This document shows positions 7,975 through 15,866 of a DNA stretch of 41,542 nucleotides, one piece after another. The DNA comes from Lysobacteraceae bacterium (GTDB lineage Bacteria > Pseudomonadota > Gammaproteobacteria > Xanthomonadales > Ahniellaceae): positions 1 through 41,542 of the forward strand of contig PVBP01000021.1 in assembly GCA_002995625.1 (NCBI GenBank), given 5' to 3'. The notes under the pieces are model-generated. The model did no database searches and was not told the DNA's origin. It saw nothing but the letters and a program-made list of their open reading frames with translations. Made by a program: the position numbers and the translations under genes. How positions within the stretch are numbered: position 1 is the first letter of the stretch; each line of letters starts with the position of its first letter.

Positions 7975-8646
7975 CTACTCCGCGACGAAGCGATACGGCA
8001 TCGTCGGCGGCACCCGAAACGCGTAGCGGCCGTCATCGAGCCGGCCCGCCTCCCGATACTCGAGCACGCCGTCGGGACCCAGCGACACTTCCGCGTCGAT
8101 GCCCATCGTCCGACCCGATGCCGCGGTGATGCGACATTCATCGGCGCCGATCCGTCCGACCCAGCCTCCGGCCACCGGCACGAACCGAAGCGCGCACTCC
8201 GGCGCATAGCTTCGGAGCGCGGCGCGCTCGATCGCGGCGAAGGCGCCGGGTTCGTCCCCGCGGCCGGCATAGGGCTCCCCGTCGACGAACGCGTGGAAGT
8301 CCATCCGCACGACACCGTCGGCGTCGGTCCGGAACGACCACAGGCGCTGGCGCGAGATGTCGCCATCCGGCGCTCCGCGACGCCATTCGAGGTACAGCAC
8401 CAGGTCACCGACCGCCGGGGCATCGACGCGATGGAACGCCGCGTACTGGAGGTCGAGCCATTCGCCATCGACGCTCGGCTCGACCTTGAGCGCGTCGGGC
8501 GCCGCGCGGTACTGGAGCGCGTTGGTCCAGGTGCCGGCCAGCTGGTCGACGAGCTCGCGCGGGGACAAGGCCGCGGACTTCGGCGCGTGCAGCGCCATCA
8601 GGACGAGGAGGACAAGGCCCACGTGGCCGGCGCGTGCGTGCGTCAT
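7975..8646 (-). CDS. CpcT/CpeT-like (DUF1001) exported protein
   Basis: A 223-aa protein with an N-terminal signal peptide (hydrophobic GLVLLVLMAL, cleavage near KSAALS). The mature part resembles the CpcT/CpeT beta-barrel fold: LVDQLAGTWTNALQY at the start, SRQRLWSFRTD in the middle and YREAGRLDDGRYAFRVP at the end. In cyanobacteria this family attaches phycobilins to phycobiliproteins; non-photosynthetic bacteria have homologues of unknown function, and no phycobiliprotein is present here. The start at 8646 is the only one that gives a signal peptide. It follows the M14-type gene on the same strand after 125 bp and may belong to that operon. Confidence 0.75.
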   Translation of the reverse strand: MTHARAGHVGLVLLVLMALHAPKSAALSPRELVDQLAGTWTNALQYRAAPDALKVEPSVDGEWLDLQYAAFHRVDAPAVGDLVLYLEWRRGAPDGDISRQRLWSFRTDADGVVRMDFHAFVDGEPYAGRGDEPGAFAAIERAALRSYAPECALRFVPVAGGWVGRIGADECRITAASGRTMGIDAEVSLGPDGVLEYREAGRLDDGRYAFRVPPTMPYRFVAE

Positions 8647-8771
8647 CGACCGAACTCCTGATCCGATCCGGTACCCGATCGTGCCACGCCGCACGCATCG
8701 CCGGGTCGAGCGGGGACCGACTGCGGCACGGGCCCGATCCCTGGGCGCCGGGTGGGGCGCCCGACGCGGCG

Positions 8772-10322
8772 CTATTCCGGCGGTCCGTCCGGGTCGCCCT
8801 CGTCGCGCGGACCCGTGATCTCTCCGGACGCCGGCCCCATCTCGTCGCCTTCCATCGTCTCGAGCGGGTCGGCGTCGGGCCGAGGCCGCTCGGCCTCGGC
8901 CGCGGCCTTGGCCTCGGTGGTCTCGACCCCGAGATGGTAGGCCGCGAAGCCCGGCAGCACGACCTGGTTCAGCGCCATGCCGATGACGCGGCCCGCGAAC
9001 GGCGCGGTGACCTCGTGCTCGCGGTTGCGGATCGGGTCGATGACCTTGCCGAGCCGCTGGCCCTCGCGCACCCGGTCGCCGAGCGCGACGCTGCTGAACA
9101 GCATGCCGCCCTCGTCGACCCGGACCCACTTCGACTCGTAGAACGTCGCCTGCGGCTCCGACCAGAGCCGGAAATGCGGCGTCATGCCCATCTGGTGCAT
9201 CAGGGTCTTGATCGCCTGCACGCCGAAGTCGATCTTGTCGGGCTCGAGCCGATACGGCGCACCGACCTCGAAGGTCACGGCCGGGATGTCGTGGTCGGTC
9301 GCGGCGAGCCGCAGCATCCCGCGCGAGCCGGGGCTGTGCAGCACCGGCGTCGCGCCGAAGCCGCGCGTGAACGCGAGCACGCGCTCGTTGCGCAGGTCGC
9401 CGCGGACCTGCGGCAGGTTCGAACGGTCGAACGAGCCGGTGTGGAAGTCGACCAGCGCGTCGCAATGCACGATCACCTGCCGGAACAGGCTGAAGGCCAT
9501 CCGCGACGCCGCGCTGCCCTGCGCCAGTCCGGGAAAGAACCGGTTGAGATCCCGACGGTCGGGCAGATAGCGCGAACCTCGGGCGAATCCGAGCAGGTTC
9601 ACGATCGGCACCGCGATCACGGTGCCGCGCAGGTTCTTCGGGTCGGTGTCGTTGACCAGCCGGCGGACCACCTCGACCCCGTTGAGCTCGTCACCGTGGA
9701 CGCCGGCGGTCAGGCACAGCCGTGCGCCCGGCTGGGCGCCGTGAAGCACGATCACCGGGGTCTCGACCGTGGTGCCGTCGAAGCTCTCGCCGACCTGCCA
9801 GCGGGCCTCGCCGCGGGTCCCTGGCTCGACCGTCGTGCCGAGGATCGTGAGCGGGTGCGGGCCCGGCGGCAGCGCCGCGCGTTCGGCGCGAGCCCGCCAG
9901 ACCGCGGCCGCGGTCGGCGTCAGGCCCTCGGGCATCACCGGCGGCGATGCCTCGACTTCGACCTCGGCGGGGACCGCCACTTCCGCCCCGCCCACGACCG
10001 CTTCGGCCCTGAGCGGACCCGCCGCCGAGGATTCCGACCGAGGGTCCGCGTCGTCGCCCGGGGCGTCGACGGCAGCCGGCGACGTGACCGTGCCCGCGTC
10101 GCCGTCCGCCGGAGCCGAGGCCGGCCTCGGCTCGACCGCCGGGCCGTTGCGGCCCGCGACCGGCTCGGCGGCGAGCGGCGGCCGCCGAGCGTCGGTCTCG
10201 ACCCCGTGCGCCGGCTGCGACGGAGGCCCGCGCTCGCCCCGGACCGGGTAATCCTGCGCGGAGGCCGCGGCCGCGAGCACCGTCGAGGCGACCAGCAGCG
10301 CCAGCGGCCGGCAACGGCGCAT
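8772..10322 (-). CDS. Succinylglutamate desuccinylase/aspartoacylase-family (M14) protein
   Basis: A 516-aa protein with a signal peptide (residues 1-22, ending AAASAQ). A Pro/Ala/Asp-rich low-complexity linker of about 110 residues follows, then a zinc-dependent M14-like domain. The zinc-binding HxxE is in TAGVHGDELNGVEV (near residue 207) and the third ligand region is CDALVDFHTGS (near 290). The C-terminal GRVIGMALNQVVLPG segment is a beta-barrel appendage common in the family. The C-terminal tail is acidic. Substrates in this family are N-acyl amino acids or amide-linked groups; the actual substrate is unknown. Its ATG at 10322 is 4 bp past the zur stop, so it is in the gltX-zur operon. 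Confidence 0.82.
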   Translation of the reverse strand: MRRCRPLALLVASTVLAAAASAQDYPVRGERGPPSQPAHGVETDARRPPLAAEPVAGRNGPAVEPRPASAPADGDAGTVTSPAAVDAPGDDADPRSESSAAGPLRAEAVVGGAEVAVPAEVEVEASPPVMPEGLTPTAAAVWRARAERAALPPGPHPLTILGTTVEPGTRGEARWQVGESFDGTTVETPVIVLHGAQPGARLCLTAGVHGDELNGVEVVRRLVNDTDPKNLRGTVIAVPIVNLLGFARGSRYLPDRRDLNRFFPGLAQGSAASRMAFSLFRQVIVHCDALVDFHTGSFDRSNLPQVRGDLRNERVLAFTRGFGATPVLHSPGSRGMLRLAATDHDIPAVTFEVGAPYRLEPDKIDFGVQAIKTLMHQMGMTPHFRLWSEPQATFYESKWVRVDEGGMLFSSVALGDRVREGQRLGKVIDPIRNREHEVTAPFAGRVIGMALNQVVLPGFAAYHLGVETTEAKAAAEAERPRPDADPLETMEGDEMGPASGEITGPRDEGDPDGPPE

Positions 10323-10326
10323 CGGC

Positions 10327-10809
10327 TCAGCCACGCCGACCGCCCTCGCGGCAGCGCCTGCAGACCCCGCGCACCTCGAGCGTCTGCGTCCCCGGCAGGA
10401 AGCCCAGCCGGCGCGCATCCTCGTCGAGCACCGCCGCGACGCCCGAATCGCAGAGTTCCGTCGCGCTCGCGCAGATGTCGCAGATCAGGAACGGCACCGT
10501 GTGGCGGATGCTCGGATGCTGGCAGGTGACGAAGGCGTTGATCGACTCGAGGCGGTGGATGAAGCCGTGCTCGATCAGGAAGTCGAGCGCGCGATAGACG
10601 GTCGGCGGCGCGGCCACGCCGCCGCGCTCGCGCTTCAGCGACTCGAGCAGGTCGTAGGCCTTGACCGGGCGGCCGGCGATCGCGATCAGCTCGAGCACGC
10701 GTTCGCGGGTCTCGGTCAGGCGCAGCCCCCGGGCGACGCAGGCGGCGCGGACCTCGGCGACCAGCTGATCCGGCGCCTCGTGATGGTGATGGCGCCCGCC
10801 CGGCGTCAT
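10327..10809 (-). CDS. zur: Fur-family regulator, probable Zur
   Basis: A 160-aa Fur-superfamily repressor. The winged-helix domain is at residues 20-95 ([36 protein letters not shown]). The dimerisation domain has [18 protein letters not shown] and the terminal VCRRC, giving two CxxC pairs for the structural zinc. The short His-rich N-terminus (RHHHHE) and the FVTCQHP segment are Zur-like rather than Fur-like. The start ATG overlaps the gltX stop (ATGA at 10809-10806), so the two are translationally coupled. Likely targets in this window are the receptor and MerC genes, which share Zur-type palindromes between them. No such box was seen near its own operon. Confidence 0.88.
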   Translation of the reverse strand: MTPGGRHHHHEAPDQLVAEVRAACVARGLRLTETRERVLELIAIAGRPVKAYDLLESLKRERGGVAAPPTVYRALDFLIEHGFIHRLESINAFVTCQHPSIRHTVPFLICDICASATELCDSGVAAVLDEDARRLGFLPGTQTLEVRGVCRRCREGGRRG

Positions 10810-12218
10810 CCCGCGGGCGACGGCAGCCGCGCCAGCAGGCGCTCGATGCGGGCCAGCGCGCGCGGCTGGCCGGCGAGGAAGACAGTGTGGTCGATCGACG
10901 GCGAGACCGCGGTGCCGGTCATCGCGACCCGCAGCGGTTGCGCGACCTTGCCGAGACCCTCGCCGACCGCCTCCGCCGCCCGGCGCAGCGCGGCGTCGAT
11001 CGCGGGCGGCGACCACTCGGCCCGCGGCACGCCGGCGAGCGCCGCGTGCGCGGCCTCGAGGCACTCGCGCGCGCGCCCGCCCGCGTGCTTGGCGACCGCC
11101 TGCTCGTCGTAGGACTCGAACTCCGCGTACCAGACGCGCGCCTTCTCGGCCATCTCGCGCAGCGTGTGGCAGCGGTCGCGCAACGCGACGACCACGTCGG
11201 CCGGGTTCGGGCCGGCCGCAGGATCGAGGCCGAGATCGCGCAGCTGCCACTCGAGGTGCGGCGCGATGCGGGCCGGATCGTCGTGCCGCATCCAGTGCTG
11301 GTTGACCCAGCGCAGCTTGTCGAAGTCGAAGCGCGAGGCCGACTGGTTGACGTCGCCGACCGAGAACAGCCGCACCATCTCGTCGATCGAGAAGATCTCC
11401 TGGTCGCCGTGCGACCAGCCGAGGCGGACGATGTAGTTGAGCAGCGCCCACGGCAGGTACCCGTCGTCGCGGTACTGCATCACGCTGACCGCGCCGTGGC
11501 GCTTCGACAGCTTGGCGCCGTCCGGGCCGTGGATCATCGGCAGGTGCGCGAAGGCCGGCAGGGGCGCGCCGAGCGCCTCGTAGAGGTTGATCTGGCGCGG
11601 CGTGTTGTTGACGTGGTCGTCGCCGCGGATCACGTCGCTGATGCGCATGTCGACGTCGTCGACCACGACCGCGAAGTTGTAGGTCGGATGCTCGTCCGAG
11701 CGCCAGATGATGAGGTCGTCGAGCTCCTCGTTCGAGATCTCGATCCGACCCTTGACCCGATCCTCCCAGGCCACCTTGCCCGTGGTCGGGTTCTTGAACC
11801 GGATCACGCGCGGCCGGTCCGGCGGCGGATCGGTTCGGTCGCGCCAGTAGCCGTCGTAGCGCGGCTTGATGCCGGCCGCCTCCTGGCGCGCGCGCATCGC
11901 GTCCAGCTCCTCGCGGGTCTCGTAGGCGCAGTAGGCCTTTCCGGCCGCGACCAGCTCCTCGGCGACCTGGCGGTAGCGATCGAAACGCGCGGTCTGGAAC
12001 ACGGGACCCTCGTCCCACCCGAGGCCGAGCCAGTTCATGCCGTCGAGGATCGCGTCGACCGAGGCCTGGGTCGAACGCTCGCGGTCGGTGTCCTCGATCC
12101 GCAGCACGAATGCGCCGCCACGGTGCCGCGCCTCGAGCCAGCAGAACAGCGCGGTGCGGGCGCCACCGATGTGCAGGAATCCGGTCGGGCTCGGGGCGAA
12201 GCGGGTGCGGCAGCTCAT
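10806..12218 (-). CDS. gltX: Glutamyl-tRNA synthetase
   Basis: A 470-aa class I aminoacyl-tRNA synthetase that charges tRNA-Glu with glutamate. The HIGH-type motif is HIGG (residues 16-19, in [15 protein letters not shown]) and the KMSKS-type motif is KLSKR near residue 236 ([12 protein letters not shown]). The middle region keeps [17 protein letters not shown] and [11 protein letters not shown]. The ATG at 12218 places the [13 protein letters not shown] start as in other GltX proteins; an upstream GTG at 12260 would add 14 non-family residues overlapping a likely promoter (TACGAT). It is the first gene of a leftward operon with zur (4-bp overlap) and the M14-type gene. It is divergent from the ABC exporter. 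Confidence 0.96.
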   Translation of the reverse strand: MSCRTRFAPSPTGFLHIGGARTALFCWLEARHRGGAFVLRIEDTDRERSTQASVDAILDGMNWLGLGWDEGPVFQTARFDRYRQVAEELVAAGKAYCAYETREELDAMRARQEAAGIKPRYDGYWRDRTDPPPDRPRVIRFKNPTTGKVAWEDRVKGRIEISNEELDDLIIWRSDEHPTYNFAVVVDDVDMRISDVIRGDDHVNNTPRQINLYEALGAPLPAFAHLPMIHGPDGAKLSKRHGAVSVMQYRDDGYLPWALLNYIVRLGWSHGDQEIFSIDEMVRLFSVGDVNQSASRFDFDKLRWVNQHWMRHDDPARIAPHLEWQLRDLGLDPAAGPNPADVVVALRDRCHTLREMAEKARVWYAEFESYDEQAVAKHAGGRARECLEAAHAALAGVPRAEWSPPAIDAALRRAAEAVGEGLGKVAQPLRVAMTGTAVSPSIDHTVFLAGQPRALARIERLLARLPSPAG

Positions 12219-12315
12219 CGCGATCGCGGATCGGAACGGACCCTGTATCGTAGCAGTCACACTGCCGACGGCCGGCCGGGCCGCATCGTCACGGGCAGGC
12301 GACTAGGATCGCGCG

Positions 12316-14223
12316 ATGAGCGCGCCGCCCGTCCCTCCCGAACCGCCCGCCCCGATCGCGGGGGCGACGACTGCCCCGACCGATCCAGCCTCCGGGACCG
12401 CAGCGGAACCGGTCCGACCGGACGCACCGCCCGGCGACGGCCACGCGCTCCGCACGATGCGCGCGCTGTGGCCCTACGTCTGGCAGTTCCGCGCGCGGAT
12501 CGGCGTCGCCTTCGTGTTCCTGGTCCTGGCCAAGCTCGCGCTGGTCGGCGTGCCGCTGGTGCTGGCGGACCTCGTCGACCGGCTCAACGTCACGCCGCGC
12601 CCCGAGGTGCTGCCGGTCGTGTTCCTGCTCGCCTACGGCGCGCTGCGGCTGTCGGCGACGCTGTTCCAGGAACTGCGCCAGATCGTGTTCGCGCGCGTGA
12701 TGGCACGCTCGTCGCGGATGGTCGCGCTCGAGGTGTTCCGGCACCTGCACCGGCTGTCGCTGCGCTTCCACCTCGGCCGCCGCACCGGCGCGGTCGCGCG
12801 CGACCTCGAGCGCGGCATGGGCGGGATCACCGACCTGCTCGACTGGACGATCTACACGATCGTGCCAACCGTGCTCGAGATCCTGCTGGTGACGGCGATC
12901 CTCTGGTACCGGTTCGATTTTGGCTACGTCGCGATCACGCTCGGCGCGCTGGCCGCGTACATGGCCTTCACCTTCCGGATCACCGAGTGGCGGATCGGCT
13001 ACTACCGCGCCGCCAACGAGGCCGACACCGCGGCCAGCGGGCGCGCGGTCGATTCGCTGCTGAACTACGAGACCGTCAAGTACTTCAACAACGAGGCGCA
13101 CGAGGCCGCGCGCTACGACCAGACGCTGGTCCGGCTCGAGGACGCCAACGTGCGGAGCCTCAAGAGCCTGTCGGTGCTGAACGTCGGCCAGGCCGGGATC
13201 ATCGCGGTCGCGCTGACCGCGCTGCTGTGGCGCGCCGCCGACGGCGTCGTGTCGGGCACCACCTCGATCGGCGACCTGGTGCTGGTCAACGCCTTCCTGC
13301 TCCAGCTCGCCGCGCCGCTCAACTACCTCGGCATGGTCTACCGCGAGGTCAAGCAGGCGCTCGCGAACATCGAGCGCATGTTCGCGCTGCTCGACGAGCC
13401 CGAGGAGGTGCGGGACGCCCCCGATGCGATCGACTGGACGCCGCGCCCGGCCACGGTCCGCTTCGAGGGCGTGCGCTTCGGCTACGACCCGCGGCGCCAG
13501 GTCCTGCACGGCATCGACCTCGAGATCCCGGCCGGGCGCACGGTCGCGGTGGTCGGCCCGACCGGTTCGGGCAAGTCGACGCTGGCGCGCCTCCTGTTCC
13601 GCTTCTTCGACGTCACCGGCGGCCGGATCACCGTCGACGGCCACGATCTCCGCGCGCTGACGCAGGACTCGCTGCGCCGGGGCATCGGCATCGTGCCGCA
13701 GGACTGCGTGCTGCTGAACGACACGATCCGCACCAACGTCGCCTACGGCCGGCCCGATGCGAGCGATGCCGAGATCGACGAGGCCGCCCGAGCGGCGCGG
13801 ATCGACCGCCTGATCGCGACGCTGCCCGACGGCTGGGAGACCCCGGTCGGCGAGCGCGGCCTCAAGCTCTCCGGCGGCGAGAAGCAGCGCGTCGCGATCG
13901 CGCGCACGATCCTGAAGGACCCCGCGATCCTCGTGCTCGACGAGGCAACCAGCGCGCTCGACACCGCGACCGAGCGCGAGATCCAGGCCGAGTTCGCCGA
14001 GCTCGGGCGCGGCCGGACCACGCTCGTGATCGCGCACCGGCTCTCGACCGTGGTCGACGCGGACCGGATCGTCGTGCTCGACGCCGGCCGCATCGTCGAA
14101 TCCGGCACCCACGTCGAGCTGCTTGCCGCCGGCGGCCGCTACGCGGCGATGTGGGCGTTGCAGCAGGAAACGGGTGGCGAGGACGGCGCGCCGGCCGACG
14201 CCGGCGCGGCCACGTCCATCTGA
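12316..14223 (+). CDS. ABC exporter of the Atm1/HMT1 (ABCB7-like) type
   Basis: A 635-aa half-transporter with fused membrane and ATPase domains. The first 45 residues are a Pro/Ala-rich cytoplasmic extension. The membrane domain (about 50-350) carries the Atm1-family segments [14 protein letters not shown] and [13 protein letters not shown], which line the glutathione-binding cavity in known Atm1 structures. The ATPase has Walker [10 protein letters not shown] (near 413), signature LSGGEKQR (near 519), Walker [10 protein letters not shown] and the H-loop IAHRLST. Such proteins homodimerise in the inner membrane and export glutathione-linked metal or sulfur species. Placement beside the gltX-zur operon is suggestive of metal handling but not proof. 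Confidence 0.9.
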   Translation: MSAPPVPPEPPAPIAGATTAPTDPASGTAAEPVRPDAPPGDGHALRTMRALWPYVWQFRARIGVAFVFLVLAKLALVGVPLVLADLVDRLNVTPRPEVLPVVFLLAYGALRLSATLFQELRQIVFARVMARSSRMVALEVFRHLHRLSLRFHLGRRTGAVARDLERGMGGITDLLDWTIYTIVPTVLEILLVTAILWYRFDFGYVAITLGALAAYMAFTFRITEWRIGYYRAANEADTAASGRAVDSLLNYETVKYFNNEAHEAARYDQTLVRLEDANVRSLKSLSVLNVGQAGIIAVALTALLWRAADGVVSGTTSIGDLVLVNAFLLQLAAPLNYLGMVYREVKQALANIERMFALLDEPEEVRDAPDAIDWTPRPATVRFEGVRFGYDPRRQVLHGIDLEIPAGRTVAVVGPTGSGKSTLARLLFRFFDVTGGRITVDGHDLRALTQDSLRRGIGIVPQDCVLLNDTIRTNVAYGRPDASDAEIDEAARAARIDRLIATLPDGWETPVGERGLKLSGGEKQRVAIARTILKDPAILVLDEATSALDTATEREIQAEFAELGRGRTTLVIAHRLSTVVDADRIVVLDAGRIVESGTHVELLAAGGRYAAMWALQQETGGEDGAPADAGAATSI

Positions 14224-14311
14224 GGCCACGTCCGGCACCGCCGGTTCAGCCTTCGATCGAGGGACCCTCGGCTATCCTCCGGCGCTTCGCCCCCTGGATC
14301 CGGAGTCCACC

Positions 14312-14935
14312 ATGCTGCGTTCCCTGATGCTCGCCGCCACCCTCGCCTTCGCCGGCGCCGCGATCGCCGACGAGGCCACGCCCGCCGCGCCGAAGGCCGA
14401 GGCCAAGCCCGCCGCCGCCAAGCCCGCCGAGAATCCGCGCGTGCTGATCAAGACCAGCATGGGCGACATCACGGTCGAGCTGTTCCAGAAGGAGGCGCCG
14501 GTCACGGTCAAGAACTTCCTCGACTACGTCGACGAGAACTTCTACGACGGCACGATCTTCCACCGCGTCATCAGCGGCTTCATGATCCAGGGCGGCGGCT
14601 TCGACAAGAACCTGCGCCAGAAAGGCACCCGCAACGCGATCGAGAATGAGGCCACCAACGGGATGAAGAACAAGCGCGGCACGCTCGCGATGGCCCGCAC
14701 GATGGACCCGCACTCGGCGACCTCGCAGTTCTTCATCAACGTCGTCGACAACCCGTCGCTCGACTTCTCGAGCCCCGCCGACGGCCGCACCTGGGGCTAC
14801 GCCGTGTTCGGCCGCGTGGTCGAGGGCATGGACGTGGTCGATGCGATCAAGGCCGTGCCGACGACGATGCGGAACGGCATGGGCGACGTGCCGGAAACGC
14901 CGGTCGAGATCGTCTCGGCGCGCCGCGTCGAATAA
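14312..14935 (+). CDS. Periplasmic peptidyl-prolyl isomerase (cyclophilin type)
   Basis: A 207-aa cyclophilin that isomerises X-Pro bonds. A signal peptide (residues 1-18, ending GAAIADEA) and a Lys/Pro/Ala-rich linker precede the catalytic domain. The domain has [32 protein letters not shown] (catalytic Arg in FHRV), [22 protein letters not shown] and [15 protein letters not shown]. The ATG at 14312 has GGAG seven bases upstream; the longer upstream frame is not coding-like. It sits 47 bp before lpxH, the same ppi-lpxH order as in many gammaproteobacteria, so the two probably share a transcript. Confidence 0.94.
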   Translation: MLRSLMLAATLAFAGAAIADEATPAAPKAEAKPAAAKPAENPRVLIKTSMGDITVELFQKEAPVTVKNFLDYVDENFYDGTIFHRVISGFMIQGGGFDKNLRQKGTRNAIENEATNGMKNKRGTLAMARTMDPHSATSQFFINVVDNPSLDFSSPADGRTWGYAVFGRVVEGMDVVDAIKAVPTTMRNGMGDVPETPVEIVSARRVE

Positions 14936-14982
14936 GGCTCTCCGCAATCCGGGCCGGCACCGGCCGGCCCCACCGACCGTCG

Positions 14983-15705
14983 ATGGCGGTCCTCCTCGCC
15001 TCCGACCTGCACCTCGACCCGGCGCGTCCGGAGCCGGTCGAGGCCTTCCTGCGTTTCCTCGCCGGCCCTGCGCGCGAGGCCGAGGCGCTCTATCTCCTCG
15101 GCGACCTGTTCGAGGCGTGGGTCGGCGACGACGATGACGATCCGATGCCCGCCCGCGTGGCCGCGGGCCTCGCCGCGCTCGCGCAGGCCGGCGTCACGAT
15201 CTGGTTCCAGCGCGGCAATCGCGATTTCCTGATCGGGCCCGACTTCGCCGCGCGCTGCGGCGTGCGGCTGCTCGGCGAGGCCGAGGTCCACGAGCTTGGC
15301 GGCGTGCCGACCCTGCTGATGCACGGCGACCAGCTGTGCACGCGCGATCTCTCCTACCAGGCCTTCCGCCGTCAGGCCCGGGACCCGGACTGGCAGCGCC
15401 AGCTGCTGGCGCAGCCGCTCGCCGCGCGCCGCGCGCTGGCCGCGACCGCCCGCGCCGAGAGCCGCGCCCACACCGCCGCGGCCGCGGCCGAGATCATGGA
15501 CGTCGAGCCCGAGGCGGTCCGCGCAGCGCTCCACGCGCACGGCGTCCGCCGCCTGATCCACGGCCACACCCACCGACCAGCGATCCATCGCTTCGCGCTC
15601 GGTGACGCCGACGCCGAACGCATCGTGCTGCCGGACTGGCATGCCCGCGCCGGCTGGGCGGTGGTCGACCGCGACGCCATCACACTGGTCGAGCAGTCTC
15701 TCTAG
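14983..15705 (+). CDS. lpxH: UDP-2,3-diacylglucosamine diphosphatase
   Basis: A 240-aa metallophosphoesterase of lipid A synthesis that cleaves UDP-2,3-diacylglucosamine to 2,3-diacylglucosamine-1-phosphate (lipid X) and UMP on the inner face of the inner membrane. The metal ligands are in SDLHLD (7-12), LGDLFEAWVGDD (near 40), QRGNRDFLIG, LMHGDQLCT and HGHTHRP, all in the expected order. The length equals that of other LpxH proteins. Its last 21 residues (HARAGWAVVDRDA...) have a look-alike in a relic at 32219-32308. Downstream, the convergent 989-aa gene begins the accessory region. Confidence 0.95.
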   Translation: MAVLLASDLHLDPARPEPVEAFLRFLAGPAREAEALYLLGDLFEAWVGDDDDDPMPARVAAGLAALAQAGVTIWFQRGNRDFLIGPDFAARCGVRLLGEAEVHELGGVPTLLMHGDQLCTRDLSYQAFRRQARDPDWQRQLLAQPLAARRALAATARAESRAHTAAAAAEIMDVEPEAVRAALHAHGVRRLIHGHTHRPAIHRFALGDADAERIVLPDWHARAGWAVVDRDAITLVEQSL

Positions 15706-15714
15706 GGAAGGTCT

Positions 15715-15738
15715 GGACAAGTCCATCCCGGACTTGCC
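15715..15738. terminator. Short hairpin after lpxH
   Basis: CAAGTCC (15718-15724) and GGACTTG (15730-15736) pair across a 5-nt loop, 12 bp past the lpxH stop. There is no T-run, so it may be a weak terminator or an extragenic palindrome. The rest of the 15706-15866 gap shows nothing I can name. Confidence 0.35.
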
Positions 15739-15866
15739 AGCCCTCCCGGCGGAATCTCTGAGACGATCAGAGCGACCCTGGCGACGTCAACGCGTTGGGC
15801 TGCCCGGTGATCGAACGAGGTGTCGCCCGCCCCAACGGTCTTGCTCGCGCCCTTCCCCGTGGCCGG

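Noticed and set aside
7975-8646. CpcT-like protein as evidence of phycobiliproteins
   Set aside because: No bilin or phycobiliprotein genes are present, and the family occurs widely in non-photosynthetic bacteria.
12289-14238. 649-codon minus-strand frame opposite the ABC exporter
   Set aside because: The sense strand encodes a complete Atm1-type protein with all motifs; the antisense translation is low-complexity.
10887-14327. Very long plus-strand frame (over 1,100 codons) across gltX and the ABC gene
   Set aside because: It runs antisense to gltX and out of frame with the exporter; its composition is Arg/Ala/Pro-rich shadow sequence.
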